A stretch of DNA of 64,000 nucleotides from Psychrobacillus sp032154225 (GTDB taxonomy: Bacteria; Bacillota; Bacilli; Bacillales_A; Planococcaceae). Each line of letters starts with the position of its first letter. Within the stretch, counting starts at the first letter, position 1. Shown here piece after piece: positions 19,393-28,738 of the stretch. The notes beneath the pieces were generated by a model. The model saw only the letters and a list, made by a program, of their open reading frames with translations. It did no database searches and was not told where the DNA came from. The position numbers and the translations under genes are program-made. The stretch lies in contig NZ_JALDYF010000005.1 in NCBI RefSeq assembly GCF_032154225.1, positions 186,001-250,000 on the forward strand. The letters are read 5' to 3'.

Positions 19393-20250
19393 TCACTTTT
19401 CTTTAAAACGAATTTTCCCACCATTTCTTAACTGAGCTATTTTCCATAAGTCTGCATCAGCAACTTTCCCAATCGTTGCGTACCCACCGAGTGTCTGTGC
19501 ATCTGCCATTAAAATGACTGGCTGGCCGTTGGAAGGTACTTGAATCGTTCCAAACTGAGTTGCCTCCGATAAAATATCACTTTTTTCTGTAAAATGAAGC
19601 TCGGGGCCATTAAAATAATAACCCATTCGATCTCCACCCTTATATGTAAACTCTGAATGAAAAAAAGCTTGAATACTTTCTTCCTGAAACAATACTTCAT
19701 GTGGACTTTTCCAAACTGCGACTTCAACCTCTTGTTCATATGTAGGGATTTCTGTTGCAACTAACCCACGTTGGTATTTTGGAAGTACTATGTTAGGAAC
19801 TGATAATACAGCTCCTTTTTTTAATGTACACCCAATTTCTGCTTTCGGATAAGCTGATTTACTTCCCATGATTGAAGAAGTATCAAAGCCTCCTGACGCA
19901 AAAATATATGCAATACTTCCATGAACCGGATGTATAAACGATAATATTTGCCCTTTATAAACAGTTATCGACTTCCATAAAGGAACTTTTTGACCGTCTA
20001 TTTCCGCACGAAGATCTGCTCCACCAATCGTAATCATATGTGTAGTTAAAATTTCTAAGGAAAGCCCTCCTAAAAACAATTCAATCGCTGCCTCATTTGG
20101 AGAATTCCCAATAATTTTATTGCCTAATTGAAATGTGTTTGTGTCCATTGGACCTGCTACAGGTATTCCAAACGCACGATAACCTATTCGACCACCATCT
20201 TGTAGAGAAGCATAGACACCTTCTTTTAATACTCGAAATAATTCTTTCAT
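19393..20250 (-). CDS. pxpC: 5-oxoprolinase subunit PxpC
   Basis: 285 residues; subunit C of the ATP-dependent 5-oxoprolinase that opens pyroglutamate to glutamate. Family hallmarks are YASLQDGGRIGYRAFGIPVAGPMD at the N terminus, IELFLGGLSLEILT, IGGADLRAEIDG and a late MADAQTLGGYATIGKVADADLWKIAQL. Databases often label it a biotin-dependent carboxyltransferase domain; no biotin function is implied. Its ATG shares a base with the pxpA stop (TAATG), so it is translationally coupled and is the last gene of the operon. Confidence 0.93.
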   Translation of the reverse strand: MKELFRVLKEGVYASLQDGGRIGYRAFGIPVAGPMDTNTFQLGNKIIGNSPNEAAIELFLGGLSLEILTTHMITIGGADLRAEIDGQKVPLWKSITVYKGQILSFIHPVHGSIAYIFASGGFDTSSIMGSKSAYPKAEIGCTLKKGAVLSVPNIVLPKYQRGLVATEIPTYEQEVEVAVWKSPHEVLFQEESIQAFFHSEFTYKGGDRMGYYFNGPELHFTEKSDILSEATQFGTIQVPSNGQPVILMADAQTLGGYATIGKVADADLWKIAQLRNGGKIRFKEK

Positions 20251-21011
20251 TAGATCAACTCCAAAGGTGTAACCTTTACATTTTTTGCTTCTAGTACTTC
20301 TCTAGTCTTTTGTACAATTTCAGCGACATTTTTCCCGTCACCATGAAAACAAATTGTATCTGCCTGTATAGGAATGAGTTTGCCACTAGCAGTTTCAACT
20401 TGCTGGTGCATTACTATATGTTCAACTTGCTTTATAATATCCTCTAATTTTGTAAGAACTGCATTTGGTTTACTTCGGTCAACTAAATGTCCTAAATCAT
20501 CATATCGACGATCTGCGAATGCTTCTCCCGCCGTTTTTAACCCAATTTCATTTCCTGCATGTAATAACTCACTATTACACAGTCCGAAAAGAATAGCACT
20601 AGGTATCGTATCAAATACTGCTTGGGCAATAGCTTTTGCTACATCAGCATCTTTTGCAGCTATATTATATAAAGCACCATGGGGTTTCACATGCGATAAA
20701 GGCACATCGTGAATACGACAAAAAGCTTGTAAAGCGCCTATTTGATATACTACCATTTCGTAAATTTCAGTAGGACTCATGCTAATACTCCTTCTGCCAA
20801 ATCCTTGTTTATCAGGAAATCCAGGATGCGCTCCTATAGAAAGATGGTTTTCTTTTGCATCTTGTACTGATTTATTCATCACGGTAAAGTCGCCTGCATG
20901 AAACCCACAAGCAATATTTGCTGAAGTAATTACTTTAAAAAGCTCAAAATCTTGTCCGATTACATAATTTCCGAAGCTTTCTCCAACATCCGCATTGATG
21001 TCTATTCTCAC
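20250..21011 (-). CDS. pxpA: 5-oxoprolinase subunit PxpA (LamB/YcsF family)
   Basis: 253 residues, the expected length. The opening MRIDINADVGESFG, SANIACGFHAGDFTVM, LSIGAHPGFPDKQGFGRR, HVKPHGALYN and TICFHGDGKN identify the LamB/YcsF family, whose conserved Asp/His residues form the active site of 5-oxoprolinase with PxpB and PxpC. Its ATG overlaps the pxpB stop by four bases and its stop overlaps the pxpC start, so the three subunits are coupled as B-A-C. Confidence 0.95.
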   Translation of the reverse strand: MRIDINADVGESFGNYVIGQDFELFKVITSANIACGFHAGDFTVMNKSVQDAKENHLSIGAHPGFPDKQGFGRRSISMSPTEIYEMVVYQIGALQAFCRIHDVPLSHVKPHGALYNIAAKDADVAKAIAQAVFDTIPSAILFGLCNSELLHAGNEIGLKTAGEAFADRRYDDLGHLVDRSKPNAVLTKLEDIIKQVEHIVMHQQVETASGKLIPIQADTICFHGDGKNVAEIVQKTREVLEAKNVKVTPLELI

Positions 21012-21751
21012 ACTCCCACCTCCGCTATAAATCTGTAAACTGCATCACGATCGTTTTTCATTTCATCCTCTATTTCCTTAAAGTCCTTATGACCAATCGA
21101 TGCAAATTTCAACTGGTCTCCTGCTTTTAAGAGAAAAGGATTTTCTCGTTGCAATGAAAAAATATCCAAGGGGGTTCTTCCGATAATATTCCATCCTCCA
21201 GGCGATTCAATTGGATAAATGCCTGTTTGACTTCCCCCAATACCAATTGTCCCTTTTGGAACTTTTACTCTTGGTTTTTCTAGTCGAGGGACAAATAATG
21301 CAGGATCTAAATCACCTAAATACGGAAAACCCGGTAAAAAACCAATCATATAAATCGTATATATTTTATTCGAGTGCAAATGGATAATTTCATCTTGTGA
21401 TAATCCTGTAATACATTCAATTCTCGTAATATCTTCACAATAAGGTGATTCGTAGCAAACAGGAATTGTAATTTGTCGGGTAGAAAATAGTCTATTGTCT
21501 AATTCAAGCACTTCCCATTTTTCGAGAAGTTCATCTATTTTCAGTGTATCTAAAGTAGATGATTTGTGAAAAAAAACAGTAACTGTATGATAACTTGGGA
21601 CAACCTCTTCAATAAAATAGCCTAATTCTGAAAGGATAAAATCAGAAAAGGAATGGACAGACTGATAAATATCGCGACTAATCCCTTCCCCAAAACTATA
21701 TCGTAGCGTACGTTCCCCAGTTCTCCATACTTGAGGTAAATTATTTTTCAT
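21008..21751 (-). CDS. pxpB: 5-oxoprolinase subunit PxpB (KipI family)
   Basis: 247 residues, first of the three 5-oxoprolinase genes. KipI-family motifs include LRYSFGEGIS, TIPVCYESPYCEDI, IYMIGFLPGFPYLGDLDPAL, PRVKVPKGTIGIGGSQTGIYPIESPGGWNIIGRTP and LLKAGDQLKF. In Bacillus subtilis the KipI homologue was first known as an inhibitor of kinase KinA, but with pxpA and pxpC adjacent the enzyme role is far more likely. It starts 4 bp after pcp ends. Confidence 0.94.
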   Translation of the reverse strand: MKNNLPQVWRTGERTLRYSFGEGISRDIYQSVHSFSDFILSELGYFIEEVVPSYHTVTVFFHKSSTLDTLKIDELLEKWEVLELDNRLFSTRQITIPVCYESPYCEDITRIECITGLSQDEIIHLHSNKIYTIYMIGFLPGFPYLGDLDPALFVPRLEKPRVKVPKGTIGIGGSQTGIYPIESPGGWNIIGRTPLDIFSLQRENPFLLKAGDQLKFASIGHKDFKEIEDEMKNDRDAVYRFIAEVGV

Positions 21752-21755
21752 GATA

Positions 21756-22358
21756 TTACAATACTTCGATGCATGTAATGATACTTTTCTTCAAGTCCTC
21801 ATGTGACCAACTCGGAATATTCCCATGTTGAATCGCAAGCTCATGAGATGCAGGAATATGAATAAAACCGGAGAGCATTTTCGAATTAGACGCTTTCGCA
21901 TAGTGCAGTCCTTCATACATGACATTATTACAAAGGTAAGTTCCTGCACTATTAGACATTTCAGCAGGAAAGCCATTTTCTAATAACTTATTTACCATTT
22001 CTCGGACTGGTAAAGTAGATAAATAACCTGGTTCGCCAGCCTCTTGAATTAGCTCATCTACTGGCTTGTTCCCTTCATTATCCGCATCGCCGTCTTTAAA
22101 ATTAATCGCAATGCGTTCCGGTGTAATTTTAAATCTTCCAGCTGCCAACCCAAGTGAAATATGAGCATCCGGCTGTATTTCTTCTAAAAACTGTAGTAAT
22201 TGCTGCCCAGAAACTTTAAAATCGACAGGCATTATTTTACTAATCACTTTATATTCTCCAATTACTAATCCATCTAGTTCCTCCACAATTTTCATCGTAG
22301 GATTCACAGTATAATGTAGAAAAGGTTCAAACCCTGTTAATAATAACTTTTTCATCAT
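21756..22358 (-). CDS. pcp: Pyroglutamyl-peptidase I
   Basis: 200-residue cysteine peptidase (family C15) that removes N-terminal pyroglutamate from peptides in the cytoplasm. Recognised by LLTGFEPFLHYTVNPT, the Glu-bearing ITPERIAINFKDGDADNEG, the nucleophile Cys in AGTYLCNNVMYEGLHY and the catalytic His in SGFIHIPASHEL. It releases the substrate of PxpABC encoded immediately downstream. Its ATG shares a base with the stop of the M14 gene upstream. Confidence 0.94.
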   Translation of the reverse strand: MMKKLLLTGFEPFLHYTVNPTMKIVEELDGLVIGEYKVISKIMPVDFKVSGQQLLQFLEEIQPDAHISLGLAAGRFKITPERIAINFKDGDADNEGNKPVDELIQEAGEPGYLSTLPVREMVNKLLENGFPAEMSNSAGTYLCNNVMYEGLHYAKASNSKMLSGFIHIPASHELAIQHGNIPSWSHEDLKKSIITCIEVL

Positions 22359-25222
22359 TACTCCCCCATTTCTAATTTTATTGGACGTACGCGATACTTT
22401 CGTAAAGAATGTTCGATAATTGACATTGGACTATTTTTTAAAACATCTATTACTCCAAGATTAAAGAGATACTGCGATTGCACACAGCTTTCTAGCACTT
22501 CGTCATATACTACTTCATCTGCAGCTTCAGAAATAATATCGGCCGCAACCCAATCTGGATAACGTAAAATACTAACCGTTGGGTAAGTTGGAGTAACACT
22601 TTGCTCCCGATAAAAGTTAATCGATGATGCTTCTTCAATTGGAAATACTTCAGGCAACCATGCATGACCGTATTTGATAAATCGTTCTTTCCAGTAAGCG
22701 TTCTCATCTGCAATTGACGTTCCATCGAATTTTTTACTAATCGATTGAACAATTACTTCTAAATTATCCGCCAACAGATTCTGATTTACATCCTGTGAGA
22801 TCCGCCCAATTCCATATATTTTTGCACTTGGTAAGAAATAAGAAACCGGAAATCTAGGTGGACTATTATATCCAGCAAAAGGTTGTACCCATTCATGTGA
22901 CGGAATTCCATGATTATCTACAACAATGTCTGGAGCCCATTTTCTCATTAACTGCGGTAAAATATTCGCTTCTCCAAAAATCGTTTGCTGATATTTAACA
23001 TGTGCAAATTCTAAACCAACAGCATTATAACGTGCTGCATGATGCTTCCACTCTGGATGTTCTACTACCATTTGCGAAAGTAAATAGCTTCCATCTATAT
23101 TTGCTTGTGGAATGACAATAATATTTACGTTTTGCAGCAAGCTAGCATTCATGTATGAATCTTTTACTAACTTTAAAACGGCCGGGGTACTTGAAACTTC
23201 GTTTGCATGATGTCCAGCTTCTATAACAATCGTTTTCTTAAACAAAGTTAACTTCAAAGCCGCATCGAACATTTCCTCCGACGCTAAAAAGCATTCGATA
23301 ACTGGGATACTTTCTCCGTAATAAGAATGATCTGGGTACACTACACGCACATTTTGCTCTTGTAATTCAGCACAAATCTCATTTTTTTCAGCAATAAAAG
23401 ATTCTACTAGACAGGAATACCTTTCTTCATTCGACTCAACAATAGCAGTTATTTCATTGCCATCAAACTGAATTTGAGTAGTTTTGTAAGTAGCAGGTGT
23501 ATAATCTACCCACTCGAAAACTTGTATAGTCGATTTTGGCTTCTCCCCTTCTCTTATGTGCATGAAAGGATAAAGTCCGCCTGGTGCATTAAACGAAACA
23601 CCTTGCTTCTTTTTCCCCCATTCAGAAAAGTAATCCAATGTATTAAAATATATATCTTCGTAAAGCGCCTCCATGGAAGAAATACGTTCTTCATCAATTT
23701 GCAGCTTCTCTTCTTGTTCACTCATCCAAACATCTAATACAATACGATCAAATAATGGTCGATTAGTACCTTGTCCATCGTTTATTTCTTTTAGATACTC
23801 TGTCAGACGAGGTAAAAACTCCTCTAAATAATAGACATAAAATCGTTCTCGATCGGTCGGTATTAAATGTGTTTCAAAGGAATGGTCCGCTCGGTAAATT
23901 CGAACTGCTCCAGTAGTAGGATAAGCAAATTTTCCTTCTTCCACATATGGAATTTGTACGGTTGGAATATCTAAATATCCAAGCTGACTTATCGTTCCAT
24001 CACTATTTATCCCATAAATAATGAAAGTATGCTCTAAATGATCTTCTTTGTAAAAAGTAATGTTTTCTAATTGTAAATGTGTATGTTTGGCAATATAAGC
24101 ATCAATCGGATACATTTCTTGAATCCAACGAATTGGTAGCTCTAAGCAAGCCTCATTGTCATCGTTTTTTGCATAGATTTTCAGCCCAATTGTTTCTTTC
24201 GTCATCATTGGAATGATTTCTTCCCTAACCCACTGAAACCCAGTTTTAAAAGCGGAGTGCACTTTCACATTTTGTACATTCGGAAAAGTAGTCTGAATTT
24301 CTTTTTGCAACTCTCGTCGAATATGTGTCGGTTCTGAAATGAATACTTCTATTTTAGCTCCATCTTCTACTACTGCATTTTGTAAAATATTTCGGGCTAA
24401 TTCAACTTCGGATACATCTTCCCAATCTTCTTGAAAAAGTAGCTTAGACGCCTTTTTTTCATCTAAACGCATTTTTTGCTCCCAGTACCCGAATGTCCCT
24501 TCTTCACTCCAGTTTTTCTGCACATTCAACCATGCTAACGCTGAAGCTACTTCTATTTTATTTCCTTCTAACTTAAACACATTTTTCCGGACAAGTTCAA
24601 ACTTAATTTTTTCACCTGGAGAAATAGAAAATTGGATTGTTGCAAAAGGATCACCCGTTACAGGCAACCTAATTTCCGTGCAATATAATGCGGCTCTTGC
24701 AACAAAATGGCATAGTTCTATAAAAACATCTCTAGACTTAAGTTCTTCATTTACTTCCACATTCAAGCATAATGTTTGATGCGGCGACGCTTCTATATCT
24801 GAACCAAAGCCAGAAAAGCTCCAAATGTCGGATATACTTTGAATCGGCTTTATAACAGACAGTTGCTCATCTAATTCACCAGCAGAATCCAAACCTAGTA
24901 ATGAAAGTTCGGATAATAATCTAGAACATTCTTTTTCATTTTGATAATAAATATATATCGTATCGCTTTTATATTCGACCAGATTAGATGTTTCATTTTC
25001 CATAAATATCATCTTCACTGTTTGACCATTATCTACAAAAAAGTTATACGATAATGCTGTTGTTTCATAGCCTACTCTTGCAAAAAAGTCTAGTAAGCCG
25101 TTTGGCATGAATCCTACTGGTAAATCTACAAATAGAGATACCCCATCTATCACATGATCATGATTTTTGTCGACGAATATTCCATCTAACGTCCAAATAT
25201 CTTGTAGCTTTTTCAGATTCAT
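22358..25222 (-). CDS. Large M14-type zinc carboxypeptidase-like protein
   Basis: 954 residues, without a signal peptide and therefore probably cytoplasmic. An M14-like zinc site is visible in the C-terminal part: VIEAGHHANEVSSTPAV near residue 670 (His and Glu ligands), IPQANIDGSYL near 705, and the third ligand His in VVDNHGIPSHEW near 770. The first 450 residues are a separate, partly repetitive region beginning DKNHDHVIDGVSLFVDLPVGFMPNGL that I do not recognise. The position between peptide permease genes and pcp suggests it trims imported peptides, perhaps exposing or releasing pyroglutamyl residues. The substrate is inference, and the length is well beyond usual M14 enzymes. Confidence 0.75.
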   Translation of the reverse strand: MNLKKLQDIWTLDGIFVDKNHDHVIDGVSLFVDLPVGFMPNGLLDFFARVGYETTALSYNFFVDNGQTVKMIFMENETSNLVEYKSDTIYIYYQNEKECSRLLSELSLLGLDSAGELDEQLSVIKPIQSISDIWSFSGFGSDIEASPHQTLCLNVEVNEELKSRDVFIELCHFVARAALYCTEIRLPVTGDPFATIQFSISPGEKIKFELVRKNVFKLEGNKIEVASALAWLNVQKNWSEEGTFGYWEQKMRLDEKKASKLLFQEDWEDVSEVELARNILQNAVVEDGAKIEVFISEPTHIRRELQKEIQTTFPNVQNVKVHSAFKTGFQWVREEIIPMMTKETIGLKIYAKNDDNEACLELPIRWIQEMYPIDAYIAKHTHLQLENITFYKEDHLEHTFIIYGINSDGTISQLGYLDIPTVQIPYVEEGKFAYPTTGAVRIYRADHSFETHLIPTDRERFYVYYLEEFLPRLTEYLKEINDGQGTNRPLFDRIVLDVWMSEQEEKLQIDEERISSMEALYEDIYFNTLDYFSEWGKKKQGVSFNAPGGLYPFMHIREGEKPKSTIQVFEWVDYTPATYKTTQIQFDGNEITAIVESNEERYSCLVESFIAEKNEICAELQEQNVRVVYPDHSYYGESIPVIECFLASEEMFDAALKLTLFKKTIVIEAGHHANEVSSTPAVLKLVKDSYMNASLLQNVNIIVIPQANIDGSYLLSQMVVEHPEWKHHAARYNAVGLEFAHVKYQQTIFGEANILPQLMRKWAPDIVVDNHGIPSHEWVQPFAGYNSPPRFPVSYFLPSAKIYGIGRISQDVNQNLLADNLEVIVQSISKKFDGTSIADENAYWKERFIKYGHAWLPEVFPIEEASSINFYREQSVTPTYPTVSILRYPDWVAADIISEAADEVVYDEVLESCVQSQYLFNLGVIDVLKNSPMSIIEHSLRKYRVRPIKLEMGE

Positions 25223-25228
25223 TACCTC

Positions 25229-26131
25229 CTACATTTTCATATTTGGATCGAAACGATCGCGTAACCAGTCACCTAGTAAATTAAATCCTAAAACAGTAAA
25301 CATAACAGCTACTCCGGGAAATACAGCAGTCCACCAAGCAGTCGTAATATAATTTCGACTATCTGCTAGCATTCCTCCCCAAGAAGGAATCGTTGGATCT
25401 ACCCCTAAGCCTAGAAATGTTAACGATGCTTCTAATAATATAAACTCTGCAATATACATCGTTCCTAATACAAAAATAGAAGAAAGTACATTCGGTAAAA
25501 TATGCTTCCTAATAACCGTAAAATTCGTACCACCAATTGCTTTTGCAGCATGAATAAACTCTTGCTCTTTCAATGCAATTACTTGCCCTCGTATAAGTCT
25601 CGCAAAACCTACCCAATACGTTATTCCTAAAATAATTATGATTTTCCAAATACCAGTACCCAAAATACTCATAACAACGATTGCAAATAAGATAAACGGA
25701 AATGCTAATTGGATATCAGCAACTCGCATGATAAAATCATCTAACCACTTCCCAAAATACCCTGAAACTAATCCTAAAATTGTACCGATAACAAGGGAGA
25801 TTAATACTCCGAAAAAGCCGACCATTAACGAAATTCTTGCACCGTATAATATTCGTGTGAACAAGTCCCTTCCTAGCTGATCAGCACCTAAAAAGAAAGT
25901 AGATTCTCCCGTTGGATCTGACCAGGAAGGGGGCGTTAGTCTTGAAACTAAACTTGCTTTACCCGGATCAAATGATGTTAGCCATGGTGCAAAAATAGCA
26001 CATCCCACACTAATTGAAACTAAAAATATTCCGATAAAACCTGCTGGATTCTTTTTGATAAATCTTGTGAATCTTTTCCAAAAAGACTTTTTAGGTTGAG
26101 CTAATGATTTTTCTTTTACTGCAACTGTCAT
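25229..26131 (-). CDS. Oligopeptide ABC transporter permease (DppC/OppC type)
   Basis: 300 residues with six membrane helices and an N-terminal cytoplasmic stretch (KKSFWKRFTRFIKKNPAGFIGI). The EAA loop that docks the ATPases is RLIRGQVIALKEQEFIHAAKAIGGTNFTVIRKHILPN. FFLGADQLGRDLFTRILYGARISL is the characteristic OppC signature. It forms a heterodimeric channel with the preceding permease, whose stop overlaps its ATG by one base. Confidence 0.93.
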   Translation of the reverse strand: MTVAVKEKSLAQPKKSFWKRFTRFIKKNPAGFIGIFLVSISVGCAIFAPWLTSFDPGKASLVSRLTPPSWSDPTGESTFFLGADQLGRDLFTRILYGARISLMVGFFGVLISLVIGTILGLVSGYFGKWLDDFIMRVADIQLAFPFILFAIVVMSILGTGIWKIIIILGITYWVGFARLIRGQVIALKEQEFIHAAKAIGGTNFTVIRKHILPNVLSSIFVLGTMYIAEFILLEASLTFLGLGVDPTIPSWGGMLADSRNYITTAWWTAVFPGVAVMFTVLGFNLLGDWLRDRFDPNMKM

Positions 26132-27063
26132 TAGTTACTCCCCTTTCCAGTTTTAATACGTGGATCAATAATGGAATAACTTAAATCTACGATTAAATTG
26201 ACTACTACCATGATAATTGCTAAAAATATAACGCCACCCTGGATAACAGGATAATCTCGTTGATTAATCGCATCAATAATAAGTCTTCCAACACCAGGCC
26301 ATGCAAAAACTTGCTCGATAATAACTGCTCCACCTAGCAAAGAACCGAATTGCAAACCTAAAAAAGTAATTGTTGGTAATAGTGCATTTCGAAATGCATG
26401 CTTTATAATAACTGCCCATGAACTAATACCTTTCGACTTGGCCGTTGCAATATATTGCTGATTCATCACTTCAAGCATCGACGAACGAACTAATCTCGCC
26501 AATATACCCGATAAAATCATTCCAAGCGTAATGGATGGCAAAATTAATGAAGAAAAACCATCAAATCCGGAGGAAGGTAACCATTTTAGTGTCACTGCAA
26601 ATACTAAAATAAGCATAATTCCTAACCAAAAGTTCGGAAATGAAATACCAATTAAAGAAAATATTCTTCCGAAGAAATCTATAGGAGTCCCTCTTCTAAC
26701 TGCCGATATGATACCTACTGGAAATGCAATAAGAATTGCTACTACAATTCCACCTAATGCTAAAGCTAATGTTGCACCAATTCGCTCAAATATTAAATCT
26801 GTAACGGGCATTCCGCTTCTATAGGATGTTCCAAAATCCAACGTCACTACACCTTTTAAAAATAGTCCATACTGTATGTACAACGGTTTATCTAAGCCTA
26901 AGTTTTTAGTTATTTCTTCAATTGCTTCTCTTGTCGGCTCACCTGCACCAAACATCACGGAAACAGGATCCCCAGTTAAACGAATAGCAAAGAAAACAAT
27001 AAGTGAGATTGCAAATACAACCAATACAGTATGGAGTAATCTTCGAATAACATAAGTTAACAT
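26131..27063 (-). CDS. Oligopeptide ABC transporter permease (DppB/OppB type)
   Basis: 310 residues, six membrane helices. It opens with the OppB-type first helix MLTYVIRRLLHTVLVVFAISLIVFF and contains the EAA loop RSSMLEVMNQQYIATAKSKGISSWAVIIKHAFRN and the C-terminal RDYPVIQGGVIFLAIIMVVVNLIVDLSYSIIDPRIK. It is separated from the binding-protein gene by 71 bp carrying a hairpin, and fused end to start with the second permease gene. Confidence 0.94.
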   Translation of the reverse strand: MLTYVIRRLLHTVLVVFAISLIVFFAIRLTGDPVSVMFGAGEPTREAIEEITKNLGLDKPLYIQYGLFLKGVVTLDFGTSYRSGMPVTDLIFERIGATLALALGGIVVAILIAFPVGIISAVRRGTPIDFFGRIFSLIGISFPNFWLGIMLILVFAVTLKWLPSSGFDGFSSLILPSITLGMILSGILARLVRSSMLEVMNQQYIATAKSKGISSWAVIIKHAFRNALLPTITFLGLQFGSLLGGAVIIEQVFAWPGVGRLIIDAINQRDYPVIQGGVIFLAIIMVVVNLIVDLSYSIIDPRIKTGKGSN

Positions 27064-27090
27064 ACTTATCCACCGTCCCCTTTTAAAAGA

Positions 27091-27123
27091 AAGAGATAGT
27101 ATGAGATGTTCATACTATCTCTT
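27091..27123 (-). terminator. Intercistronic hairpin/attenuator between binding protein and permeases
   Basis: AAGAGATAGTATGA pairs perfectly with its complement (14 bp, 5-base loop), followed on the minus strand by a weak TTTTAAAA run, inside the operon. Such hairpins commonly stabilise the upstream binding-protein mRNA and reduce read-through to the permeases. Confidence 0.75.
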
Positions 27124-27134
27124 AAATATTGCTT

Positions 27135-28727
27135 TTATTCGACCGTAACTTCTTCTAAACGCATACGATCTTCGTTTGGTGGTTGGAAGTTTTTCAAACG
27201 TTTATTAACGCCGTATAAATCTACTGCTTGATATAGATTTACTTCCGGTGCTAATTCGTAAAGTAACTCCGTTAATTGCTTAAAGATTGCCGCACGTTCA
27301 GTTTGGTCCACTGATGCACGTTGCGCTCTTAATAGCTCTTCCACTTTTTCGTCTTTAAATGATGGATTCCATAGTTCACCTTCGTAATACATTAAATATG
27401 CTGTATTATCAAAGTCTAACGTCCATCCGCCCCATCCATTGCGATACATATGTCCCGCATCACCTTTTGGAATTAAATCCGATGTTAAAGTCGTGCCATC
27501 TACACTGTTAATATTAACTTTTAATCCTACTTCTTCTAAATAGAACGAAACTGCTTGAGCAATTTCTTTAAAGTTGCCATCTGTACCAGGGATAAATAAG
27601 TCTAATGCAGTACCTTCAGCAACTCCTGCTTCTTTTAACAACTCTTTCGCTTTTTCTGGATCATATGGATATGGTTTTAAATCTGGATTGTTACCGAATG
27701 ACAATTCACTTTGGAAAGTACTAATTGGTTTCGCATATCCATTAAGAATTGTGCTAATAATTTCTTCTTTATTGATCGCATAGTTAATCGCTTGGCGTAC
27801 TCTAACATCTCCCATAGGTTCTTTAGCAGTGTCAAATCTCAATGCATAAACAGTAGGAGTTCCTACCTCTTTTAGTTCTAAGAAATCAGTACCTTTTATC
27901 GTATCTGCTTGTGCTACATCTACACGTTTCATGATATCAATTTTTCCTGTTTGTAGTTCTGCCAAACGAGTAGAAGGCTCTGGAATTATTTTAAAAGTTA
28001 CTTTATCTAATTTTGGAAGTCCTTCTTTCCAGTAGTTTTCGTTCTTCTCAAGTACTGCTTCTTGATCTCGTTTGTAACTTGTCATTTTAAATGGACCAGT
28101 TCCTACTGGATTATTATTGAAGTTTTCGTCGCCTTTTTCTTCAATATATCCTGGAGGAACGATTACTGCCCCATAACCAGCCAGCTTTGTTAATAAAACT
28201 GGGTCTGCATTACTCAAATGCATTGTTACTGTATATTCATCATTCACTTCTACAGATTCAATTGACGTATAGTTTGAATATTGAGGTCCTTTTTTACCTT
28301 CGTCGCCTAATAATCGATCAAATGTATATTTTACTGCTTCCGCATTAAATGGCTCTCCATTATGGAACTGGATTCCTTGACGTAATGTGAATACGATTGT
28401 GTTGTTATCTGTGTACTCCCATTTTTCTGCTAAACCAGGTTTTAACTCCAAATCTAGTGTACGTTCTACTAACCCTTCAAACACAGAGTTTGCTACTGTA
28501 CTCCAATCTAATAGGAATGTATCAATTGGATCCCAGCTTTGTGGATCACTTGAAATACCTACTACTACTTCATTGCCCCTGCTTGCCGCCGGATTTTCTC
28601 CAGAAGTAGGTTTTGACTCACCTTCTGTTTTGGTTGTCGTCTTACCACCTTCACTCGAACATGCAGCTAAAACTAACATTAAAATGGCTAATATCGCTAC
28701 TAATCTTGTTTTGAACATTTTTTTCAT
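27135..28727 (-). CDS. Oligopeptide ABC transporter substrate-binding lipoprotein
   Basis: 530-residue extracellular SBP family 5 protein. The lipoprotein signal is MKKMFKTRLVAILAILMLVLAACSSEGG, with the lipid-carrying Cys in LAAC, followed by a Ser/Thr/Gly linker. Family motifs include DTFLLDWSTVANSVFEGLVERTLDLELKPGLAEKWE, FHNGEPFNAEAVKYTFDRLL, NPVGTGPFKMTSYKRDQEAVLEKNENYWKEGLPKLD and VRQAINYAINKEEI. Given the operon, pyroglutamyl peptides or other glutamate-rich peptides are the likely ligands (inference). Confidence 0.93.
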   Translation of the reverse strand: MKKMFKTRLVAILAILMLVLAACSSEGGKTTTKTEGESKPTSGENPAASRGNEVVVGISSDPQSWDPIDTFLLDWSTVANSVFEGLVERTLDLELKPGLAEKWEYTDNNTIVFTLRQGIQFHNGEPFNAEAVKYTFDRLLGDEGKKGPQYSNYTSIESVEVNDEYTVTMHLSNADPVLLTKLAGYGAVIVPPGYIEEKGDENFNNNPVGTGPFKMTSYKRDQEAVLEKNENYWKEGLPKLDKVTFKIIPEPSTRLAELQTGKIDIMKRVDVAQADTIKGTDFLELKEVGTPTVYALRFDTAKEPMGDVRVRQAINYAINKEEIISTILNGYAKPISTFQSELSFGNNPDLKPYPYDPEKAKELLKEAGVAEGTALDLFIPGTDGNFKEIAQAVSFYLEEVGLKVNINSVDGTTLTSDLIPKGDAGHMYRNGWGGWTLDFDNTAYLMYYEGELWNPSFKDEKVEELLRAQRASVDQTERAAIFKQLTELLYELAPEVNLYQAVDLYGVNKRLKNFQPPNEDRMRLEEVTVE

Positions 28728-28738
28728 TTCCCATCCTC

